A DNA stretch of 11,451 bases from an uncultured Synergistales bacterium (lineage in GTDB: Bacteria; Synergistota; Synergistia; Synergistales; Aminobacteriaceae), in the NCBI GenBank assembly GCA_905236605.1, contig CAJORD010000289.1:1-11451 (forward strand). Reading direction: 5' to 3'. Shown here in pieces: positions 8,001 to 11,451 of this stretch. How positions within the stretch are numbered: position 1 is the first letter of the stretch; each line of letters starts with the position of its first letter. The position numbers were made by a program, and so were the translations under genes. Below the pieces are notes generated by a model. The model did no database searches, was not told the origin of the DNA, and was given only the letters and a program-made list of their open reading frames with translations.

Positions 8001-8523
8001 TTATCTTAATGACCGCGAAATGATTACACGAATTCCGGCGCAGCTCCGAAAAATTTGGCGAAGTCCGAAAACAAAATCAACTCTTAGAGAATGGCTCGGG
8101 CGTTTTGCTGCGTCTGCTCTTGGCCAGACTTTGAGAACTCGTGAAGACGTTCAGCGCGAAAAAAAATTTACTCTTCGGCTCGACTCTCATACTGCGCTTG
8201 CGGGAGCTATCGACGCGATTTATGAAAATAATTTGATAGACTACAAAATAACCGCGATCGATAATGCACCGTCAGGACTTTATGAATCACAGTTGGACTT
8301 TTACGCGCTTGTCGCTCATGAGCTAACCGGCCATGACGAAATTAAAACTACGACAGCGTTTTTGCGCGAAGGAATTTTCAAAGAGCGAGTTTGTAAAAAT
8401 TTTGACGAAATTAAATCACGGGTGTTAAATGCCGCCGAAAATTGCGCGTCAGGAAGTTTGAAACCAAGTTTAGAGCATTGCGCGGCATGTCCATTTAAGA
8501 AAGGTTGTGCTTATCATGGATAA
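5059..8523 (+). CDS. AddA-like UvrD-family helicase with C-terminal Fe-S PD-(D/E)XK nuclease
   Basis: Role: the AddAB/RecB class unwinds and resects broken double-stranded DNA ends for recombination repair and degrades foreign linear DNA. Seen, 1154 aa: TPEGQRDAI (Q-motif-like) at 9-17; Walker A GAGAGTGKT at 27-35; LTFTEAAAAEM at 59-69; STIHAF at 102-107; Walker B VLVDEFQDTD at 391-400; GDPKQSIYKFR at 422-432; VSFRTRK at 454-460; motif V GTVHSSKGLEYP at 754-765; motif VI TRLFYVAATRA at 826-836. All SF1 motor motifs are intact. The nuclease domain has H963 in GTLTHW, D1052 in GAIDAIY, D1061-Y-K1063 and QLDFYAL at 1078-1084. Cysteines C921, C1141, C1144 and C1150 form the Fe-S staple (C ... CxxCx5C). 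In Bacillus-type AddAB the Fe-S nuclease is on AddB, so this motor plus Fe-S nuclease in one chain differs; AdnAB- or Cas4-like relatives should be considered. No addB is adjacent. The GTG start follows AGGAGA with 8 nt spacing. Confidence 0.88.
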   Translation: MKFTLPPDTPEGQRDAIQANDKIITVGAGAGTGKTWVLTSRYIRLLEENKIIPADILTLTFTEAAAAEMKSRIIARINSELSNFDEERKREISDGLSDTWISTIHAFAGRIIRESGLSLDIDPTADVITAQQEQEFWEGIKNAAAFANLRELARTYGDRVLRENAEYLDQDSYFTHAVNRWNATRLSDFARVVAELHSSSGHTWEQMLAWSENDINDLLIERTRPAVEVILADEWREVWKIFEEISLPQAKNPEGPGGRLNKLLNWQKSNSILDIEALKNFYQVIVIDEDKKITANKYEPFATLKQILGMTLGNWRESRPDLIKEISRNFDKEIAPEELQMRKTLLKFCAVSWGMWDLMKRRRGLLSFTDMILYARSAIDNDPSRRKFTHVLVDEFQDTDPLQFQMIEALIKNSEASLFAVGDPKQSIYKFRHADPSLFAETISKADKRVNLNVSFRTRKSLLNKINKIFASLWRDGLGKSDVMRGLKYESIDAVSKNICRNDGTMPDFKVILVENQETLDDARKILAENLAAEIFNWVNEGRTVWDKAQEIIRPVKFSDFSILLRSRGVYEKIEDAFEKFNIPLIRDRSEDFFTRGEIGDVVCLLRAAADIEDSFAVAGWLMSPLAEIPEDDALKVLTLKSKEKKVIDLIKENFPDSYSRLEYLSIVGENEGPAGVLSIFDKDRRWLSCYREQDRLRVLRNFRLALSMSRAFQQSGTSSLTACAEWLTRAVKSSIKFEEPKWHDENENAVRLGTVHSSKGLEYPVAIIFDTQKSKRVDNRPLRPSRDLGIVFSDLPDEIKNDEVRLQCSKWETLLADEGDLEEETRLFYVAATRAQDSLIFCGLVDKNQEPYKNSWTDFLLKNLDEKLKIKIDFAEYVEIPEIQNQNSENENPLTPVEIIKTKNSLRQFSASAFSLFEWCPFAWRRRYRQGRTLSWELGERERDFETDENFIGGADLGTLTHWILARWPRNENFEAELEYYLNDREMITRIPAQLRKIWRSPKTKSTLREWLGRFAASALGQTLRTREDVQREKKFTLRLDSHTALAGAIDAIYENNLIDYKITAIDNAPSGLYESQLDFYALVAHELTGHDEIKTTTAFLREGIFKERVCKNFDEIKSRVLNAAENCASGSLKPSLEHCAACPFKKGCAYHG

Positions 8524-9283
8524 GACTGAAAATTTTAAAACAGAGCAGCATAAAGAGCTTCACAAAGAGCTTCATCGAGAATTTTATTTAACGTGCGAAA
8601 AATATTTTATCTTTGAACTTCTGACAATCGCCGCCGGCATGATGGGGCTTTACACTTACAATCTTCGAGGCGGAGTCTTCAGCAACGCTCAAACCGGCAA
8701 CATCGTAAAAATGGCAATGTCGATCGGCAGCGGCGAAATTAAAGAGGGCCTCTTCGATTTAGTTCCGTTCTCGGCATACATAATAGGAACGATAATTTCT
8801 GAAATTTTGCCGGAGAAAGTCCGACATTCGCATTTTATTCGTTGGGACACGCTGCTAGTAGGGATTGAGATAATCACGCTTTTCATTTTGGGATTTGTCC
8901 CGCTGACGTGGCCGGACCAAATCGCGCAGATAGTCATAAGTTTTCTTTGTTCGATGCAGTTTAACACGTTCAGGCAGGCCGAAGGCATTCCAATGGCAAC
9001 AACGTTCATAACAAATCACGTTCGACAGATCGGCGTCAGCTTAGCGCGGATAATCCGACATCATGAGCAAGAAGCCGAAGCTCGCAAAAAATGTTCTAAG
9101 CACGCAAGAATAATTTTAGCGTTCTTCTTAGGAGGGACCATGATGACTTTCGTTTGTAATTACTTCGGTGAAAAAAGTATTTGGCTGGCGATCTTGCCGC
9201 TTATATTGTGTTTCGTGTTCTTGCTGCGTTCGGATCTGATTTACGAGAAGGCAATGTTAGATCTGAAACCGCACGGACATTAA
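8516..9283 (+). CDS. DUF1275 (YoaK-family) integral membrane protein
   Basis: Seen: 255 aa from ATG 8516. After a hydrophilic, histidine-rich N-terminus come six likely membrane segments, at about 31-48, 80-97, 111-130, 134-150, 197-215 and 222-238. The family motif G(G)xFSNAQTGNxV is at about 52-64, and the second signature with ATTFITNHVRQIG at about 161-173. Known: DUF1275 proteins are widespread in bacteria, with no established substrate. Start: ATG 8516 overlaps the addA stop by 8 nt (ATGGATAA), and AAAGG lies 11 nt upstream. GTG 8507 would be only 2 nt from that element, so ATG is preferred. It is likely translated from the addA mRNA, although no functional link to DNA repair is evident. 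A hairpin terminator follows. Confidence 0.85.
   Translation: MDKTENFKTEQHKELHKELHREFYLTCEKYFIFELLTIAAGMMGLYTYNLRGGVFSNAQTGNIVKMAMSIGSGEIKEGLFDLVPFSAYIIGTIISEILPEKVRHSHFIRWDTLLVGIEIITLFILGFVPLTWPDQIAQIVISFLCSMQFNTFRQAEGIPMATTFITNHVRQIGVSLARIIRHHEQEAEARKKCSKHARIILAFFLGGTMMTFVCNYFGEKSIWLAILPLILCFVFLLRSDLIYEKAMLDLKPHGH
8549..8584 (+). repeat. Short in-frame tandem repeat encoding HKEL-HKEL-HREF
   Basis: CATAAAGAGCTT is followed directly by CACAAAGAGCTT and the decayed copy CATCGAGAATTT. It is a 12-bp unit in about three copies that adds a His-Lys-Glu-Leu type repeat to the cytoplasmic N-terminus of the DUF1275 protein. Confidence 0.7.
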
Positions 9284-9301
9284 AGGCAAGCAGGAGTTAA
9301 G

Positions 9302-9343
9302 AATTAGGAAGTAGAAAGTAAAGTTCTATTTCCTAATTTTTTT
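9302..9343 (+). terminator. Intrinsic terminator after the DUF1275 gene, in the convergent gap
   Basis: AATTAGGAAGTAGAA (9302-9316) pairs with TTCTATTTCCTAATT (9324-9338) over 15 bp with one G-U pair and a 7-nt loop. A run of seven T follows at 9337-9343. On the minus strand the hairpin also forms, but the tail is only ATTCTTAAC-like, so termination of the opposing acetyltransferase transcript would be weaker. The minus-strand stop codon at 9342-9344 abuts the T-run. Confidence 0.85.
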
Positions 9344-10061
9344 AGAACACATCGTTTGAATCTGAATAAACTGGAATCCTACAAAGCTCTTTGAACCCAA
9401 AATTTTTATAAAACGGAAGCCCCATAGGCGTCGCTTGAAGCAAAATTTTTTTGCCGTTCGATAATTTACAAATTTCTTTCAACATCGCGTTTGCTACTCC
9501 GCGTCGGCGCATTTCCGGGACCGTCGCAACATAATAAACTCCCGTCGAGTCAGGCTCATTGACTAACATAAAAGTGCCGTCGTAATTTTCGCCGGTCTTG
9601 TGAGCATGAAGAGAAAATTCCGGCGCGTCATTAAAATTTCTCACGAGAGCAAAATAATTTGCAGGGACGTCGTCAACTCCTCCTCCGAAGCCGTGCCACG
9701 CAGTTTGCGCCCAGTCGTCAGGATTTAATTTTTGAAATTCTGGAATCGAATCTGATTTTTCTGGCTCATAAATCATTCCCGTTAAACTCCCTGCGTAAAG
9801 CAGGCCGGCATCTTCAAGAAATTTTTCGCCGCCGTCATACAAAGGCCACATGAAAGAAATTTTTTCGTCCTTGAAAAATTTTATGACGCTCTCAACAATT
9901 GAGGAATCTTTCACGCGTTCAGGATAATAAACCCAACTTTCAATATCGCAGCCCGTCGAAACACAGAAGCCGTCTTTGTCCCCAAGCGTGATACTTTTGC
10001 TGACGGACAAATTTTTTAAGCGCGTTAAGAAAAATCCAAGTTCTTCCCACGTTATATTCAC
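9342..10061 (-). CDS. GNAT-family N-acetyltransferase
   Basis: Role: transfers an acetyl group from acetyl-CoA to an amine, substrate unknown. Seen: 239 aa, soluble. The core acetyl-CoA fold is in the C-terminal half: a strand TGVYYVATV at 173-181, then the CoA pyrophosphate loop R-R-R-G-V-A at 185-190 leading into helix NAMLKEI, then motif B ATPMGLPFYKNFGF at 210-223. The N-terminal 100 residues (WEELGFFLTRL, DIESWVYY, YAGSLTGMIYEP) may be a decayed GNAT repeat or a substrate-binding part. The start is GTG at 10061, only 1 nt after the stop of the sbcC-like gene, with GAGGTG 7 nt upstream, so it is almost certainly coupled to that gene. Confidence is high for the family and low for the substrate. 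Confidence 0.85.
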   Translation of the reverse strand: MNITWEELGFFLTRLKNLSVSKSITLGDKDGFCVSTGCDIESWVYYPERVKDSSIVESVIKFFKDEKISFMWPLYDGGEKFLEDAGLLYAGSLTGMIYEPEKSDSIPEFQKLNPDDWAQTAWHGFGGGVDDVPANYFALVRNFNDAPEFSLHAHKTGENYDGTFMLVNEPDSTGVYYVATVPEMRRRGVANAMLKEICKLSNGKKILLQATPMGLPFYKNFGFKELCRIPVYSDSNDVF

Positions 10062-10062
10062 G

Positions 10063-11451
10063 TTAAAACACCTCTGGCAATCCGCATAATAAAACTAAAT
10101 TTTTAATCTCCGGAACAAATTCGCCGTCTATTCTTTCGAGTTCGGAATTTTTGTAGCCCTTGGCCCGAATTTCATCGAGAGAATTTTTTAATTTTTTCAA
10201 ATCCGCGCTTAGTTCGTCGGTCGTGGCACTTGCCCCCGATTGAAGCTCAAGGAGTTTCGCTTGCGCGTTTTCTTTGTCGGCGTTCAGTTCCAAGTCCTCT
10301 TGAGTAAGCTCGCGCAACTTCGTTTGAAGTTCTCGACGTTCTTCCGGCGTCAGACATGCGGCAGCGTAGTCGTCTTCGTTACGGAATCCCAAAGTCAATA
10401 ATTTTTTGCCAAAATTAATTTCATAGCGTTGAAGTTCTTCACGGCCCTTGGCCATTTCCGTTTCTACTCCGTGAATTTCAGTTAAAATCCTGTCGAGGTT
10501 CAAAGCGCGTTCATTTTTGGTCTCGCGACGTTCGCTTAATCGCGTGCGAAGCTCTTCGACGTTTGAATTCATTCTTGCAATTTCATCATCAGGAACTTTT
10601 GACGCGAAAATTACAATTCGCTGCTGTTGCACGCTGTCGCGCTCGGCCTCTGTGGCTTTAACTCGGCTCTGTAGCTCATCACGCTTCACGCGCAAAGACT
10701 CTGCATTTTTCTTTAGCCTCACCATTTTAGAATTTGCCGCTGAAAGTTCGTGTTCAAGGACATCACTGCGCTTTGCGTTGTCGGTCCATTCGTTCATTCG
10801 TTTTTCGAGAGCTTCAACGACTTGGCCGGGGTTCTTGTCGGGAACGGATTTATAACCGTAAGGCATAATCTGTGAAATTAATTCGCGTTTCAGAGTTGCG
10901 ACGGTCTCTTCTTGAGTTTTGAACTCGCCTGCGATTTGTTCTTCGTGAGTTTTAGAATTTTGCAAACTGAACAGCGCCTCTTGATACGAATGAGAGGCGG
11001 CCTCGCGTTTCTCACGAATTGCTTCTAGCTCCTCGCTTGCGGACTTCATGTCGGCTTCGGCGGCTTCAGCGGCTTCGGCGTTATTGCGAGCAAGTTGGAG
11101 AGCGTCGCGGGCCTTTTGTCGCGCCTTGTCGATTTCTTCAAATGGCGAAATTCCTTGACTGAAGCTCAAACCTAGCACAGAAACGCGAGAAGCGATTTCA
11201 GCTTTAAGTTCGTTAATTTGAGTTTTCAATTCTGCTTCGTCATTAGACACGGAAGAAAATTCTTCGCCTAATTTTCCCACGCGAGCCTGACGCGCTGCAA
11301 GTTCATCATGAAGTTTTTCAAGCGCTCTTTGAGTGTCGTAAAGCTGCCTGTGAATTTCTTCAGGGTCTGGAATTGCTGCGCCTGAAACATAAGGGTGAGA
11401 GATTGAGCCGCACAACGGACAAGGCAAACCGTCCTGCAAAAGTTCGCGGAC
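10063..11451 (-). CDS. sbcC: SbcC-like (Rad50-type) protein: zinc hook and second coiled coil only, 5' part outside the window
   Basis: Role: SbcC with SbcD cleaves hairpin and blocked DNA ends; N- and C-terminal ATPase lobes join through a long coiled coil bent at a zinc hook. Seen: 462 residues are visible, open at the right edge. The hook is at visible residues 11-20, CPLCGSISHP, preceded by LLQDGLP as is typical. About 430 residues of charged heptad-like helix follow, with short breaks (VLGLSFSQGISPFEE, MPYGYKSVPDKNPG, TLGFRNEDDYAAACLTPEE). The chain then stops at LVLLCGLPEVF. Missing: the C-terminal ATPase lobe with LSGGE signature, Walker B and D-loop, normally 150-200 residues. The 720 bp downstream encode a GNAT protein, so the lobe is not there in any frame. 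Options: a truncated pseudogene, a split protein with the lobe elsewhere, or an odd SbcC form. The TTG at 11439 is not a real start; the frame runs on through the edge. Confidence 0.75.
   Translation of the reverse strand, partial: VRELLQDGLPCPLCGSISHPYVSGAAIPDPEEIHRQLYDTQRALEKLHDELAARQARVGKLGEEFSSVSNDEAELKTQINELKAEIASRVSVLGLSFSQGISPFEEIDKARQKARDALQLARNNAEAAEAAEADMKSASEELEAIREKREAASHSYQEALFSLQNSKTHEEQIAGEFKTQEETVATLKRELISQIMPYGYKSVPDKNPGQVVEALEKRMNEWTDNAKRSDVLEHELSAANSKMVRLKKNAESLRVKRDELQSRVKATEAERDSVQQQRIVIFASKVPDDEIARMNSNVEELRTRLSERRETKNERALNLDRILTEIHGVETEMAKGREELQRYEINFGKKLLTLGFRNEDDYAAACLTPEERRELQTKLRELTQEDLELNADKENAQAKLLELQSGASATTDELSADLKKLKNSLDEIRAKGYKNSELERIDGEFVPEIKNLVLLCGLPEVF
10069..10074 (-). 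promoter_or_regulatory. Shine-Dalgarno of the acetyltransferase, inside the last sbcC codons
   Basis: GAGGTG on the minus strand lies 7 nt before the GTG start at 10061 and is part of the final Glu-Val codons of the upstream gene. It supports the GTG start and shows that the junction is built for coupled translation. Confidence 0.85.

Noticed and set aside
10517..10855. 112-codon plus-strand frame opposite the sbcC-like coiled coil
   Set aside because: It is Ser/Arg/Phe-rich, as expected when Glu/Lys-rich coiled-coil codons are read antisense; no start signal.
11040..11090. Repetitive GGCTTC triplets on the plus strand
   Set aside because: They encode the Ala-Glu-Ala run of the coiled coil on the minus strand; low complexity rather than a separate repeat element.
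1..11451. Mobile element, CRISPR array, phage or toxin-antitoxin system
   Set aside because: No transposase, integrase, spaced repeats, terminal inverted repeats or small paired genes are visible on either strand.

Overview
The window looks like chromosomal DNA from an anaerobic bacterium. It is moderately AT-rich and gene-dense, with gaps mostly under 100 bp. It carries a clostridial-type 2[4Fe-4S] ferredoxin, and about half of the visible gene starts are not ATG (TTG, TTG, GTG, GTG). The mix of an ABC-F protein, a DUF364-type protein, an Fe-S AddA-like nuclease, DUF1275 and SbcC would fit a Firmicute/Negativicute or Synergistota-type anaerobe. That placement is a guess from gene style and is not proven by any marker. 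There are no rRNA or tRNA genes, CRISPR arrays, insertion sequences or phage genes, and no gene-free stretch longer than about 140 bp.

Layout. (1) 1-1973, plus strand: a divergent aspartokinase starting at TTG, then 11 bp later an exported LprI/DUF1311-type protein. (2) 2014-4662, plus strand: an ABC-F ATPase whose start codon sits about where its own promoter should begin transcription (a possible leaderless mRNA). It overlaps a DUF4213/DUF364 Rossmann-like protein. (3) 4706-5032: a ferredoxin unit of one gene, with an extended -10 promoter, a hairpin at the predicted 5' end, a strong Shine-Dalgarno and a strong intrinsic terminator. (4) 4984-9343, plus strand: a large AddA-like helicase-nuclease with a C-terminal Fe-S PD-(D/E)XK domain. 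It overlaps by 8 bp a DUF1275 membrane protein, which ends at a hairpin terminator. (5) 9342-11451, minus strand: a GNAT acetyltransferase downstream of, and translationally coupled to, the 3' part of an sbcC-like gene that enters from the right edge.

How they fit together. The AddA-like protein and SbcC both belong to double-strand-break end processing, but on opposite strands and in separate units. The ferredoxin is a low-potential electron carrier. The aspartokinase belongs to the aspartate amino-acid family pathway, if it is active. I do not see one multi-gene novel system here. The most unusual points are: an sbcC-like gene that stops before its C-terminal ATPase lobe, with the acetyltransferase start signals built into its last codons; a single-chain SF1 helicase with an Fe-S nuclease and no AddB partner beside it; a possible promoter inside the ferredoxin terminator; and the short leaders of the ABC-F and ferredoxin genes.
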